In this document: positions 21,313 through 33,500 of the stretch, in pieces
Layout: the number at the start of each line of letters is the position of its first letter
How positions within the stretch are numbered: the stretch's first letter is position 1
Source: Rhodamnia argentea
Lineage: Eukaryota > Streptophyta > Magnoliopsida > Myrtales > Myrtaceae
Assembly: GCF_020921035.1 (NCBI RefSeq)
Contig: NC_063156.1
Span: 27,018,283 to 27,082,282, forward strand
DNA length: 64,000 bases
Direction: 5' to 3'
The notes under the pieces: model-generated
Database searches by the model: none
Told to the model about the DNA's origin: nothing
What the model saw: the letters and a program-made list of their open reading frames with translations, nothing else
Made by a program: the position numbers and the translations under genes

Positions 21313-22531
21313 TGTGGTGCTCGATAATCAAATGTTATCGTAGTAAGCCCAATCATGATGGAGTTAGTTAAAAGTGGTTGAACTCCGACGCCAATTCGGA
21401 TCCACCTAACAAGTGACAAGTGATGCTTACTTGAATCCTATGCTGTTTGAGCTAATGTCAATGGCCCTATCTTTTGCTCGGCCATTAGAGATCCACGAAT
21501 CCTGCGAATGAGTTTCTTGAATGATTAAACACTTTCCACTCATGATCATGTGGACTTTTTCCAGATGTAAGTACACGTGTCATACAAATTATTGTCGTCA
21601 ACGAAAATTAAATTTAAGGAAAATAACACTAATAATCCTTAAATTTTTTATTTATTCATTATGGATCTTGAATTACAGCTAATTATTCAAAGTAGTCCTT
21701 AAACTACGTTAAGAAATTTGTTGATGCCATTCTTTCATTAGTTCGAATCAACAAATTTTGCTTACACGAGCTTCAATCCGTTAAGTTTTACCATTAGGGC
21801 AAAAAAAACTTACCACTAGTATAAAAGAAGATGGAAAAGAAAACGGAATTCACGAAAACATATTCTTGTATTGTATCGACCCGACATTGCGAAAGTCCAA
21901 CCCCGCATTGGATATCTCATGTCATTATTTGAATGTCTGACTTGTTATTTGATCAAACAAAATGACTACAATAAACCGTTAAAAATAGTGCAATTTCCCT
22001 TTAAATTTATTTCGCGAACAACTAAAGTTGTGTCATTAAAATAAAAAAAAAAATTCTGCAGCGACAGTGCTTTTGCAATTTCTTGTCCTTCGGTTTAGCT
22101 TTTGAACATTTCAAATTTGCAACATCTTATTAAAAAGTTTATAATCCGATCCGTTCACGGTTGTTTATTCTCTGCTCTCCTCCTACATAAGTCACGAACA
22201 TAATGATAAACAAATAGAGCAAGTTAAGCTACAAATCGACCGGCGCAACAATGTTAAGCGATCTCTAGGGATTTATGCATACGTCGATAACACATCGCAT
22301 CGTGTCGTCCGTTAAAATTAGCGAGTTTACACGATTATTGTTGAGACAAATAACTAGAAGTACGAAATGAAAAGGAATTAAGCTTCAAAATGAAAGCTTT
22401 GTTTATTAGAAGTTCTTCAAGAGCATGATGGTGATGGAATCAGAAGAATGAAAATTCAAATCCTCTGATTTATTACATCACTACTCTCCCTTGTTGTTCC
22501 CCCTTGAAGGACTTGCACAAGTCTAGGCCGC
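21313..22531. other. Intergenic, no gene seen
   Basis: AT-rich. Text at 21640-21990 (CTTAAATTTTTTATTTATTC, CCTTAAACTACGTT) hints at a single arm of an old MITE, but I cannot define ends. Confidence 0.4.
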
Positions 22532-22941
22532 TTATAAATGCAAATTTAGTTTCGCTGCACCAAAGAAAAAACACAGCATAAATATATGCGTATTAAAAGC
22601 TTAACGGCAAAAAAAAAAAAAAAAATGCGAGAAGCACTACAAAAAAATTTGCAATTTTTGTAATAATCTCGTAAAAACAATTTCTAATAAGGACATCACC
22701 ATCGCTCGATATAATTTCTGTTTTTTTTTTTAATGTTCTTACCCGCGATTTCCTTTTCGCTGCACTCGGTGTCGCACTTGACCTCGCAGAAGGTGAAGCC
22801 GTGGCCCTCGGCCTTGCACCCATCGTGGCAGGCGGTGAAGCACGACTTGAACGTCTCGTCGGCGGCCTCGGCCTCGCGCATGTGCATCGCTCCGGCGAGG
22901 ACGATGCACATGAGAAACACTGCGACAAGCTTGTTGGCCAT
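22532..22941 (-). CDS. Ole e 6-like small cysteine-rich secreted protein
   Basis: Two exons, 22941-22743 and 22554-22532, give 222 nt, 73 residues. An N-terminal signal peptide (MANKLVAVFLMCIVLAGAMH ... EAEA) is followed by a mature part of about 47 residues with six cysteines in two C-X3-C-X3-C triplets (C34, C38, C42 and C52, C56, C60), separated by a conserved GHGFTFCE-type stretch. This is the pattern of the olive pollen allergen Ole e 6 family. The native role of that family is not established; members are secreted and often pollen-expressed. The second exon adds only AKLNLHL, but the junction is in phase and the acceptor GGTGCAG is good. An alternative read-through of the intron would add a different basic tail. 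Confidence 0.8.
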
Positions 22942-24177
22942 TTTTCAAATTTGATTGAATGTGCTTGCTTTTCAAGTGTTTCTTGGAGACTTGGGAAGGT
23001 GGAGACCGGAACGGGGCATTCTTATACATGATTGAGGAGCTTAATTTAGGGTTTTGACCGCTAAAATTGTGGGTTTGTTTCGTGGTTAACGTTAATCTTC
23101 GTCCCGCTTTTTGTGGTGGCAATCACACGAGGTGGCAATGGTTGCCGAGGATACTACAACAGAAAAAAACAAAAAAACCAAATTTGTTTTACTTTTGCAT
23201 GCATCTAAAGCAGTTTATTATGTTATTTTATTTTTAGCAAGGTGGGTTTGAGTAAATTCTTTTCTTAGTTATCTTATTAATGATGTGGATCCAATTATGT
23301 ATATGAATCGGTCCTTTGACTTTGGTCCGTACGATCGGGGATGGGGATGTGGGTCCTCACTAATTTTAAGAATCGTCTCATCTAGCTCAATATAGGCCTT
23401 TGAAATCATAAGACTTCGATATAGATGAATTGAATGGCAATATATCACTATGTTAAGAGGATAAATTTAGTCGATTAATTCAAATGAATCCCGACGATGA
23501 TTTATCTTTCGAATAGCCCTTTTTTGTCTTCTTAAAGCTCGAAATACCATTGAACAATCAATCCAGCGAAAAAATCAACGAGCGAATGGAAACATAAAAT
23601 GTCCTAATTGTAATCTTTTGTTAATTGGTTGACGTATGTTGAAAGTTGCACATGGAATAAATTTGGATACTTGGACACAGTGAGCAAGGAATTGAAAGTT
23701 TGAAGCGTTAGCCTTATTGGCAACAATCATCGTCGACTCTCGTTGATTCATCCATGGAAAACAAAATCATCACATTATTCTCAAAATATTGGAGAAATAT
23801 CAATATGTTATCCTTGCAGTGAAAAAAAAAAGCCGAAAATAGTTTATCCTCACTTTTTGGATGAAAAACGAGACTGGTAATCCGATATCGAACCCGAACC
23901 CAACCCAAATTTGCATGCACAACAGCACTCTCTTTAGCGTTGTTCTACTTCTGCATTTGCATGTTCAAAAGCTTTGGGCTTTAGGAGTGTGCAACCAGAT
24001 CGGTTCTACTCGAGAATCGGATCGGACTGCCTTCTCTAGATAGAGTATAGATCCAATTTTGATTAAGCTTGAAGGTTTCCTGTTTATGCTTTAGATTGAG
24101 TCGATGAAGTACTTAATTTTCTCAAGCTTAGGGCTTACAGATAATGTTCCATTGTGTGAGTTTTTATAAATTCATTT
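22942..24177. other. Intergenic, no gene seen
   Basis: Promoter of the Ole e 6-like gene near its left edge, otherwise AT-rich DNA without clear features. Confidence 0.45.
23021..23026 (-). promoter_or_regulatory. TATA box of the Ole e 6-like gene
   Basis: TATAAG on the minus strand, about 80 bp upstream of the ATG. Confidence 0.5.
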
Positions 24178-24725
24178 TTTATGAACGTGTTCGAACTTTC
24201 CATCGATTATAATTACACGTGACTTTGTGTCTGAACTTTCTATTGTTTATCGTGCTCATCTTATTGATTGTTGTTTTTTTACGGGTAAGGTTTTTTTTAT
24301 TCATCTTTTACTTTAAATCGCTTTGTAACTCATATTGCTTTGCCGTAAAAAATGAAACAAGAAAAGGGAACAAAAAAACAAAATTAGTATTTGGGTAGGC
24401 CTTGGAATCGAATTGGAAAGACAAGGACGTTCATTCGTTTGAGTTTGTCGACGTTTTATGAATTAAAGATAACGAAATTTTATAATTTATATTTTATGTT
24501 GCGTGTTTGAACTTTTTATAGATTATAATTGTACATGACTACATGTTTGAAATTTTGATTAATTATAATTGCATGTGATTACGTTTACGTCTTATGGATT
24601 ATCATTTTTGGTGAATAAGAATTTTCTGTTGTTCATCTTCACTTTGAATTGTAAAATGAAACCAAAAAAAAAAAAAACAAATTTTGTTTGTCGGGTAAAT
24701 CCTGAAATCGAACCGGAAAAATAAG
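24178..24725. repeat. Imperfect tandem duplication of about 240 bp upstream of the L24 gene
   Basis: Unit 1 (about 24178-24425) and unit 2 (about 24497-24725) share ordered blocks: GATTATAATTACACGTGACT and GATTATAATTGTACATGACT; ATTCATCTTTTACTTT and GTTCATCTTCACTTT; AAAATGAAAC with an A-rich run; and GGAATCGAATTGGAAA and GAAATCGAACCGGAAA. Unit 2 also repeats its first block once more. Confidence 0.6.
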
Positions 24726-25698
24726 ATGGGTTTCAACTTTCAAGGCAAATTGGAAAAACCCGGAACCTGTCATTCCACGATTATCCCTGCCGGGCTTCAC
24801 CTCAATCCCCTCCTCGGATCCTCCTCCTCCATCATCTTCTTCACCTTCCTTGCTCGCTCTCTCCACTGGTCATCGATCCCCCACTCTCTCACCACTACAA
24901 GGTCTCTCTCTCTCTCTCGCAAGTGCAGCTTCAAGGGTTTTGGTCTTCCTTGAGTCCTATACATCTGGCATTCGGAAATTCGTGACATCAACCGGATTTA
25001 TTTCGAGTGTGGGCAAATAATTCGCCCTCAATTTGATGATTTATATAGATTGTGGGAACCTAACCGCTGAATCCTTGAGGATTACGTCCCGCGGTTCATC
25101 GTCCTGTCCGGTGACTTCGTTCCCTTAGTGAACTGTGGTGCTTATGATGGCTGATTGTTTCGGTATCTGCATCGAAGGCTGTACATTGCCCGCTGAAGTG
25201 GGGCTCTTTTTTCCTTTTACTTGGTAATTTGTCTGATTTAGATTAAAATTCCTCACTGTTTATCTGTGTGTTGGTGCTAGTAAAAGAAATGCCCCGTTTT
25301 TGCACATTGTGGGAAGATATTTAGGATGCGATGCTAATTTGAGGTCTGTTGTGAGGACTGTGCATCAAAGAGGAAAACATCTGAACATTTTCATTGTACC
25401 CTTTTTGAATGGTGGTAATGATGTAATGCCTATTGAGAAAATGCAGTGCTTGACCTGCTAGGAGTTTTAAGTCAAATGGGGGAGCAGCGAGTGCAAGACA
25501 TAATAGACCCGAGTCTCCTCAATCTTCTAGTCTTTTGCAATATTCTTATGGAGTACACGATCGAATTCTTTGAGTGGATCCTTGTTGAAATTGCAATATT
25601 GCTCTGTTATTTCTCGCCATGAATTCACTCGATGATGGTTGGCAGGGATACTTGCTTGTTGGCAATTTGATTGTCTTGTGAACTTCCTTTCGTCCTTA

Positions 25699-27227
25699 AT
25701 GGTTTGGAAATCAGCTCAGAAGCTCATCCACAACTGGAAGATCCTCAGAGGAGATGATATGTGCTTCAATAAAAGAGTTAAAGTTTGACTCTTCCTTTCA
25801 AATTTTCGAGTGGCAATTACTCATTCTTCCTTTGTCCTGATTGTTGCAGGTAATGATTATTAGGGGGAAGGATAAGGGTGAGAAGGCTCTCATTAATCGT
25901 GTTATCCGCTCTCAAAATCGTGTGATTGTCGAGGGAAAGAACTTGGTGAGAGCTATTGGAGCACTTTCTGCCATTTTATATGTGTCATCTTCTCCCCAAC
26001 TCTTATGTTTTGAGCTTTTCTGTGGACAGTGGATATGGGATACATTTAGCTTCTTCTATTGTAGCGAGCATTAGGTACTATGTTGTTACCTTTGTTCAGT
26101 ATCTGCCAGCATTTAGCAAGAAAATGTTACTGATTGCAAAAGCTACAGGTCTAATAGAAGCGCGGTTCCTACATATGCATGGGTCTTTGTGGGTATATCC
26201 TCTTCCCATGCTTGTCCAAGTTATTTTCTTATATTTAATAGGAATATGAATACCTACAGATGCTTTATGGTTGTGATTTGGAGAAAACATGAAAGGCATT
26301 GGAAGCAAAGTCTGTGATATGGAATGTCGCTGTGGTTCAGCATGATAGTCCGCATGGCTTTACCATCATCAACTATGTTAGCGTCACGGGGTGCATAACA
26401 CGTGCAGGTTCTATGAGTCCTGCAGGTCCACACAACATGTAGAGTTTATCTTGTAAAACCAACCTTCGTTGTCTATATCTGCACTATTATATCTAGATCA
26501 ATTCTCTATTTGACCAAGAATTACCAAATCCTGAGCAGGTCAAGAAACATATCAAGCAAGGCCAAGGTCATGAAGGTGGGATATTCACCTTGGAAGCCCC
26601 TCTTCATGTCTCAAATGTCCAAGTTCTTGACCCAGTCACAGAGTATACATACTTTCTGGGTTTTTTAGAAGGGTCAGCACTGTTTTCTGGTATTTTATCT
26701 TTATTTATTAAAGATACTCTTTATTGCTGTTTAATTTTACAGGGGTCCATGTAAGGTTGGAATTAAATACCTAGAAGATGGCACAAAAGTGAGAGTGTCG
26801 AGAGGTCAAGGTGCATCTGGTAACACAGTTCCTCGTCCAGAGATTTTGAAGATACGGCCGTTGGTAGCTACCTAGAGCTAACTAAGACGTTATTTATAAT
26901 TAATGTTCATATTTGGAAATGCATGTATTGTAGACGTGCATATTTGTCTGTTCTTATGCATGGTAAGCGCGCGTGGAGTGATCCTGGACGACAGTCATCA
27001 GCAAGAGAGATGGATATGAAGTCAATAATCTTAGTAAAAATGCAACTGTCATAGGATCCTTTATTTCTTTGATGAGTTGCTATTGAACTTGTTATTGATG
27101 CTTCTTCCTCGGCCAAATCAATAACATATGCTTCTTTTTTTCAGCTGGGCCAAAAGATGCGCCGATGGAACACGTGTTGGAGAGGAGTTACGATGCCAAA
27201 ACTGGAAAGGGGAAGCCAGAGCTCTAA
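25699..27227 (+). CDS. Ribosomal protein L24 (uL24, KOW domain), organellar, probably mitochondrial
   Basis: Exons seen: 25699 to about 25758 (MVWKSAQKLIHNWKILRGDD), 25850-25945 (KOW motif, VMIIRGKDKGEKALINRV), 26539-26642, 26743 to about 26863 (VGIKYLEDGTKVRV, PRPEILKIR) and 27145-27227 (GPKDAPMEHVLERSYDAKTG ... PEL, stop). The family helps organise the exit-tunnel side of the large ribosomal subunit. The start without a long transit peptide fits the plant mitochondrial form I recall. Two junctions are odd. The exon 1 boundary implied by the protein is followed by ATGTGC, not GT. Exon 4, if spliced at the only nearby GT (26864), is out of phase with the last exon; read straight on, it stops at 26875 as KIRPLVAT, giving 130 residues. 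All other junctions are GT-AG and in phase. The gene is either normal with unusual splicing or lightly damaged. Confidence 0.75.
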
Positions 27228-28472
27228 GATGACAGTTGCTTGTTGAGGTCTATGGTTGGCAATGGACCAAGATGTATTTGTTGTGTCACATCTTCATAGC
27301 TATGGGCGTGCCAAGATTGCAGGCTTTGAGCATATTTCTGGATCAAGTCTGCGCCTCTCTCTGTTTATTCATTTCATGTTCTTGACACTTGATGGTAAAT
27401 AGCATGCCAAGGTTCTTGCATATTTCTGGATTAGAGGAACGTTAGCTTTATCTCTTGTTTTGAATCATGGTTTCATTTCTCTCGTTGCATTCATTCTTAC
27501 CATCAAAGTTTACCTCTAATTTCTTGTAATTCTATCTGTTCTTTTTCTTCTGACCAGAAACGACGCTTCTCCTTGGGCCACTTTTGCAGCTGGATCGCAG
27601 TGGACCTTTATACACTTAAAGTTGGTGATAATGAATCCAAAGTAGCACAGCACCTCTTCTGCAAACGGTGGACATAAGTCCAATTAGCACAACTGGATTA
27701 TGGGTGGAATTAGAACATTGCAAAACTTAGTCTTGCGATCGACATTCGAGTTTGGGATGGCCCTGCGAATTGGTAATTCTTGGTCAGGAAACGAAATTGA
27801 GCACACAAATCACTCAAAATAACACATTTGAAAATGTCTTGCCAATTCTTTAGGAAACCCAAGGATCGATATCCAATTCGAAGCGAGTTTTCACCCTGCG
27901 GAGCGAGATTTCCGGCATTCCCCGATCAGGAGTTATCCCTAAAAAGCGTCGGCATATAGAGCGAAACTCATAAGTGGTCGAAATTCTCGAGGCGCAAAAC
28001 AGAATCGGATGGCGAAACTTGCAGGTCACGATGATCGCGGCGTGGGTATCGAAAGACCTCGATCAATCCTGGAGATGACCGCCCAAAATTGTTTGAATTT
28101 TCCACACCCGCAACTTGTGGTCGTAAGCCTCGCGAATCGAGCCTTTGTGCATGAAGAGGTGATTTGATCACTTCCTCCTGACGAAGCCTTCAATCTAGCA
28201 GAAGCCTCTTTGACCATCATCGTTCTCTCGGGCACCTTCTGTGTTTCGTTCCCGTCGCTGTCCGGGCGCTTGAATTTTCTGCCGAAGCAGCTGCTGCCCT
28301 CCTCGGATGGGCAAGTTTTCGGAGGGTTGAATTAAGAATGTCTGAAAATCCTTTTTGTTTTTTACGCGTTTTGCTTTTTGACGAAGCGCGCTGGGGTCCA
28401 CAGAAAGGTGCGTTCGATCCTGCCAAAAACTTCAAACCAGCGGAAGCTTCCGTGGGGACCACCGTAGCCTAT

Positions 28473-28515
<43 letters not shown>

Positions 28516-28653
28516 CTCTGCTCTTGCCGTACAGCTTTCAAACGACTTCATTTCAAATCAAAAACCCACTCACGATCCCTTCCACCCTCCGTCTCCCTCA
28601 CTCCCTCTCTCCCAAACCCTAGCCTCCCTCCTCCGTCGTCCAAGCGATCGACC
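27228..28653. other. Intergenic and promoter of the FLZ gene
   Basis: 3' flank of L24, then the FLZ promoter and 5' leader. Frames at 27968-28470 look non-coding. Confidence 0.45.
28478..28508. repeat. (CT)n microsatellite in the FLZ 5' leader
   Basis: About 15 CT units, roughly 150 bp upstream of the FLZ start codon. CT tracts of this kind are common in plant 5' leaders. Confidence 0.85.
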
Positions 28654-29873
28654 ATGTCCGTGAAGCGCTCCCGCATCGTCCGCTCCTCCAGCTCCGGCGA
28701 CACCGGCGTCATCAACCAGCTCTCCTCGCCGGCCGCCGACTCCCCCGAGCTCCGCTGGCACGTCCGCACCGCCCTCGCCTTCTCCGGCGCCCCCTCCCTC
28801 GCGCCGCCTCCCCAGGCCTCCACCGACCAGCGCCGCCCCCCTCCGCGGACGGGGATCCTCACGCTGTCGTCCCCCGCGGGGGAGGACTGGAGCCAGGAGC
28901 GGATTGGGAACTTCCTCGAGAGGTGCTTTTACTGCAAGAAGAGGATCCGGGAGAGCGACGAGGTCTTCATGTACGGGTACGTCGCTCATGTCCTCGACCG
29001 CAGGATGCCTGCATTTCTACTGATCTATTTGTTTGCGGCTTTTGCGCTACTTAGTTTACAGAATCTGGACGGTAGAGCCGGAGAAATTAGTACATTGTTG
29101 TCTGCAGTTTCTCTGATCATTGTCATTTTTTTTGTTGAATTGCCATGGTTTATATCACCTTTTAGCTTACGTGTGACTTTACACTGCATATTGCATCCTG
29201 TCATTCTTCATGGATGCATATTATATACTCCAGTTGCAAGGTTTTTACTTGACGGTTGTGATGAACAGATGGTAGGACGTGATATTAGCTGATGCAGATA
29301 GACAAATACTTACTAAGTTGCATGGATCTCTCGTTCGATTGGCTGTTCCAATAGATGCGTTAGCTCTTTCCCACGTTTATCTCAGGAGAATTGTGGTCCC
29401 TGGGGTAGAAGGATATCACGGAGCAAATGCCGCGTGGGCAATTATCATCAGTGCTAGCTGCAGAAATACTGATTTGAGTGAACTTTGTTAGATTGTGAAT
29501 CGCATGGTTGGTGTAACCTCTGCCATAAGGCAATTCGGTTGCCTACCTAGTCCTGAATCGCCCATTTTATCCACCTTGTTTCTACCCTGTGATGCCTCTG
29601 ATGTTTAGATTACTTTGTTTTCACTCTGGTTGTGATAGTGAACATGTTTGACCTGTCCAAGATGAAATTCGACATTTTGGAGCATGATTTGAACTTCAAA
29701 ATGTCCAAGCCATTGTATCAATGTAATGACAAGAAATGTTTGCAATATGTTGCAGCCACTTGAGGGCATTCTGTACGACCGATTGCCGTGAGAAGCAGGT
29801 TGCCATGGACAAGTTGAGAGAGAAAAGGTCTGCGGAATCAAAGAAAGTCGGAGGAGGGCAGGTGGCAGAATGA
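28654..29873 (+). CDS. FCS-like zinc finger (FLZ, DUF581) protein
   Basis: Exons 28654-28976 and 29756-29873 give 441 nt, 146 residues, with the intron in phase 2 inside the zinc finger. The N-terminal 80 residues are Ser- and Pro-rich and GC-rich in base use. The FLZ domain follows: FLERCFYCKKRIRESDEVFMYG in exon 1 and HLRAFCTTDCREKQVAMDKL in exon 2, with zinc ligands C91, C94, C114 and C118. FLZ proteins are plant adaptors that bind SnRK1 kinase subunits in nutrient and stress signalling. The chosen ATG is the first in frame after the CT-rich leader. The C-terminus is short and basic. Only the conserved finger supports the function; I cannot place it in a subgroup. Confidence 0.88.
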
Positions 29874-32150
29874 GCAAGATGGAGGATAGCTTTTGACTTC
29901 GAAAGGATGAAACTAGTTCTCCTGAAAGTGTAGGTAGTTAACTAACTTCAGTTAGTGCAGCTTCTGGGTCTTTTTGCTATGAGCTTGCACTTCTACATAG
30001 GGTAGGATCGATCTGCAAACTTTGTTTGCACCAGCAAACTGTTTTTGGGACTTGTACAGTTCACTGCTCCTTCTAGTGTCAACAATGCCATATTTTGATG
30101 TTGAATTGTTGATCTACACAACAATCTGCTTTTGGGTATAAGCAGGTGTTTTTTGGAAACTATGCCGCTGTTATTATAATTACTGAACTACTATCGACAC
30201 TCTATGATGTATCTGAATATGTTTCAAAAGTTTTTTTATGCATGGATTCATGAAGCAAGTACTCAGTGAGCGCTGTGCACGTCGTTCACAACAAGTAATT
30301 AGATACAGTTTAGTGAATTATCTGAACTTGTTTGTCTAGCACCAAAAGCATATTATGTGTCCTGCAACAATCCGTCATTGTTCTGATCCAGTTCATAATT
30401 GAAATTTGTGTGGTCGCACCGACAGCATGTTGTGAAGCAGTCTTCCTGGCTGCAGGTTGTCCTCCCCTGAACTTCCTGACTTTGCAATTTGATGAAGTTA
30501 GGCCGGATGAATGCCGTCCGTCTCATTGGCCACCCCCTGCTCTTAGCTACAGTAAAATTGTGCTGAACAGTATGCTCATCAATCCTTTTGACCGGGGTTA
30601 TACTTTGATCCGCGGTCAGATCTCAGAAGCACCTCTGATGCTTTGAAACAGATTTAAGGTTTTTATATCAATGTGGAGCTAATTATGTCTGGTTTCTGCG
30701 TGAAAGTGACGTCTATAACGTAGCTTGGCACACCTCTCTGTGAGACATATGACATGCGATGAAACATAGCTGTAAAGATTGGACCATGCCAATGATAAGA
30801 ACCGGATCACGCGAACTATATCATCATTTAAAGGTTCTTAATTGATTTTTATATATTTACTATATATAAGGTCTTTTTCCGATTTTCACTTCCTTAAATG
30901 TGTTCAACGCACAATGTTTGAATATGTTGAGAAGAAAGGACCGACGGTGGGGAGAAAAGAAGATACGTGGAAAAAACAAAGGTAATGGTCGGTGCGGATG
31001 GGCCAGTTTTCTTTCCCTTAATATTCCATTCCACACAACCACCCCCCACCGGGCCCACCCCATAAAAAAAGGAAAAAGAAAAAAAAAAGTGTTTGGCTTG
31101 GTAGTTTTCTCTATTTTAGTCTAATATAACTTAACCTACTCAAAATTTGGGCTAATTATTATGTAACTAGCTCGAAAAGTCAAGATCTCGTACTCCATGA
31201 CGGCCTCATCTTGTTTTTCCAACTCGAGCTTAGATCTATAATGACTACGTGAAGGCAATCAAAATAAGCGAAATAGTTGATTGAGTTGGACATGCTTCTT
31301 AACGAGAGATGCGCAAACGGAGACAACCTCCAGCAATCAAATCCATGATTATTGTACAATGCTAACCTTAAGCGATAAAGTATCTCATTGTAGCATTTCG
31401 TAGCCGTGGAGTTGACAACGGCGAGAGATGTAAACGTTTTACCGTGACATCGACGATCTAAATCAGTCAAAGGATGCCAGATCCAAGAAGAGAGAGAAAG
31501 CATTGTCATTTACCTTCGGGGATTCCGAGAATTACGGTGGTTCGACTCTCTTGCCACTTTCGTGAAGTTTCGATGTGAGCCAAAGAGTTATGAACGAGAA
31601 GGAGCTTCGCCTCTCATGCGGTTTTCTCGAAGGTTTGACGTTAACTAGAGAGCCACGGCGGAGAAGGAGAGGGTAGGGTTTTCGAGAAAATGCTTCTTAT
31701 ACTATAGATTTAAGAAATCCCATCAATCTTTATCCACCCTATCGACAACCTGAATTTCGTTGGCAAGTTCAACACATATTTCGTCAAAAGTTAAGGATCG
31801 AATTTGCCGATAACAGCGGAATATGATTCCTAATTGAAAACGTCGTAATTCCTTCCATCGTATAATCATTTTCAGCACAAACTTTTTCTCCTTGACACTT
31901 AAACTAGGGACATCGAAATTTATAGACCTCAGGCCCGGGGACTAAAATTTTATCCAGCCCAGCCTTTAAACCTAAGCTCCAGCCTGTCCATTAAGTTGGG
32001 CCTCTTCACTCTCCAGACCGGTCCGACCGCCTCCCTCCAGTCCAGAACGTCAGGCCCATCGAGCTCCGGCGCTCCATGCCCATCATCAAGCGCGGCCCAA
32101 CCAGACAATAAAGCTGATTCGATCTAGCCCAATACAACCCACTATACCCA
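29874..32150. other. Intergenic, no confident gene
   Basis: The first few hundred bases should be the FLZ 3' untranslated region. The rest shows scattered short frames (for example 30332-30646 and 31180-31509 on the minus strand) with no recognisable family. Confidence 0.45.
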
Positions 32151-32159
32151 GACCCGCCA

Positions 32160-33500
32160 GCCCAGTCCATGGAGCATGAACACCGTTTCTACTTCGTCCT
32201 TTCCCCTCTCTCCCTGGCAGACGTTCATTTTTGAACGAGGGTTTACGGCTGTACACGCCCTGGGGACGGCACTCTTTCTCTCTCCGGTATCTGTGATTCC
32301 TCTAAGATGTTCTCTCTCTCTCCGTCGCCTCCAGTCCACCGGTACCCACCGCCGATCCTCCATCTTCGTCCACCATAGATTCATACGCACAGAAGAGAGA
32401 GCTGCAGAGGAGAGCAGTTGCGAAGAAAACCGAGGGAGGGACGAGAGTTTGATTATAGTCTTTCGCCATCCGTGGCCCGTCGATTCTGTTCCGCCACCAA
32501 TGTCCGCCCTCGCCGGTTCTTCCGCCACAGAAGAGGCTCTGTTTTCTCTTACTTGGTCGGTTCCCATCCGATTGTCATTCGCGGTCAGTCGCCGCTCTTC
32601 TTCAAGTTATCGTCGATGCTCTGTTTTCTGTTGCTATATATGAAGCAGAGACTGAGAATTCTTGTTGCCACTGATTTGAAAATCGTTCGCAACCGAGGCT
32701 GTATTACTGATTTTAACTTGGCTGCAATACTTTTGTGGTGATTTCGCTAAGAATCTGTTCTATATCTTTGCGTTTGATTTCTCAATCGAGTGCCTCCATT
32801 GTCTATATGTCTCAACCACGTCAATATGCTTGTTAATTGTTGTATAATTGTTGGATTCCTTTATAGGTGTGTATGATGATCGATCTGTATTGTATGTTGA
32901 CTGATTCTTATTACGTGTGATTTGTAATCAACCTTCTCTCCAAATCATGCCATGACAGAAATTGAAGTTTGCTGGAATCTGATCTACACTTGTTGCCTGA
33001 ATGCTCTTGTGCATGCGATAGTCTCGATCTTGTTGATCTCCTCGCCATATGTGATGTATGTTAATCTGTTTGATCTATTTTGCTATTATGTGATCAATCA
33101 TCAATATTTTCTGCAGAATCGTGCCATGATTGAAACTTTATCTTGCTTGATCATAATTTCTATTAACTGACCGTGATTCTATGTCATTCATCTCTTGATG
33201 ATTCTGCTATTCAAATTCTCTCCCACATAAGCACGATCAAACTGTTGGAAATTTCTTTTAAGTAGAGGCCTATAGTGACCCTGACTTCAAAATTCACATG
33301 TGCTTCAAAAATTGCAGCTTGAGCCTCTCATCTGAAGGAATTTATCGTGAGCTTTGCTTCCAGATTTTTGTAAATTTTTCTTTACTTAGATGTGTTGCTT
33401 GAGCAAGGTGCTTAAATGAGGGAATAGAAGCTTTTGCTTTCAGTCACAGAGGTACTAGTATGTGATTGATTTCCTAACCGTTTTGGCATGTTTATAAACC
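32160..33500 (+). other. Possible transcribed region of unknown kind
   Basis: A TCTCTCTC-rich, GC-elevated stretch (32200-32620) looks like a plant promoter and 5' leader. It is followed by T-rich, intron-like DNA with several acceptor-like TTTCTGCAG or GCAG sites. Two overlapping frames (32176-32643 and 32418-32741) are open, but neither shows a known domain and neither extends into a convincing second exon. It may be a non-coding RNA, a gene remnant or a 5' leader without a surviving gene. Confidence 0.25.

Noticed and set aside
26931-26970. A 29-nt candidate micro-exon (after TTGTAG, before GTAAGC) to link L24 exons 4 and 5
   Set aside because: The splice signals look good, but its length gives the wrong phase and its translation does not match the family.
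27090-27120. CCTCGGCCAAAT just before the last L24 exon, reading PRPN like the residues missing from L24
   Set aside because: There is no acceptor before it, and the gap of about 25 bases to the next exon is too short for an intron; probably coincidence.
28548-28989. Minus-strand Gly/Arg-rich frames over the FLZ gene
   Set aside because: Antisense shadows of the GC-rich first exon.
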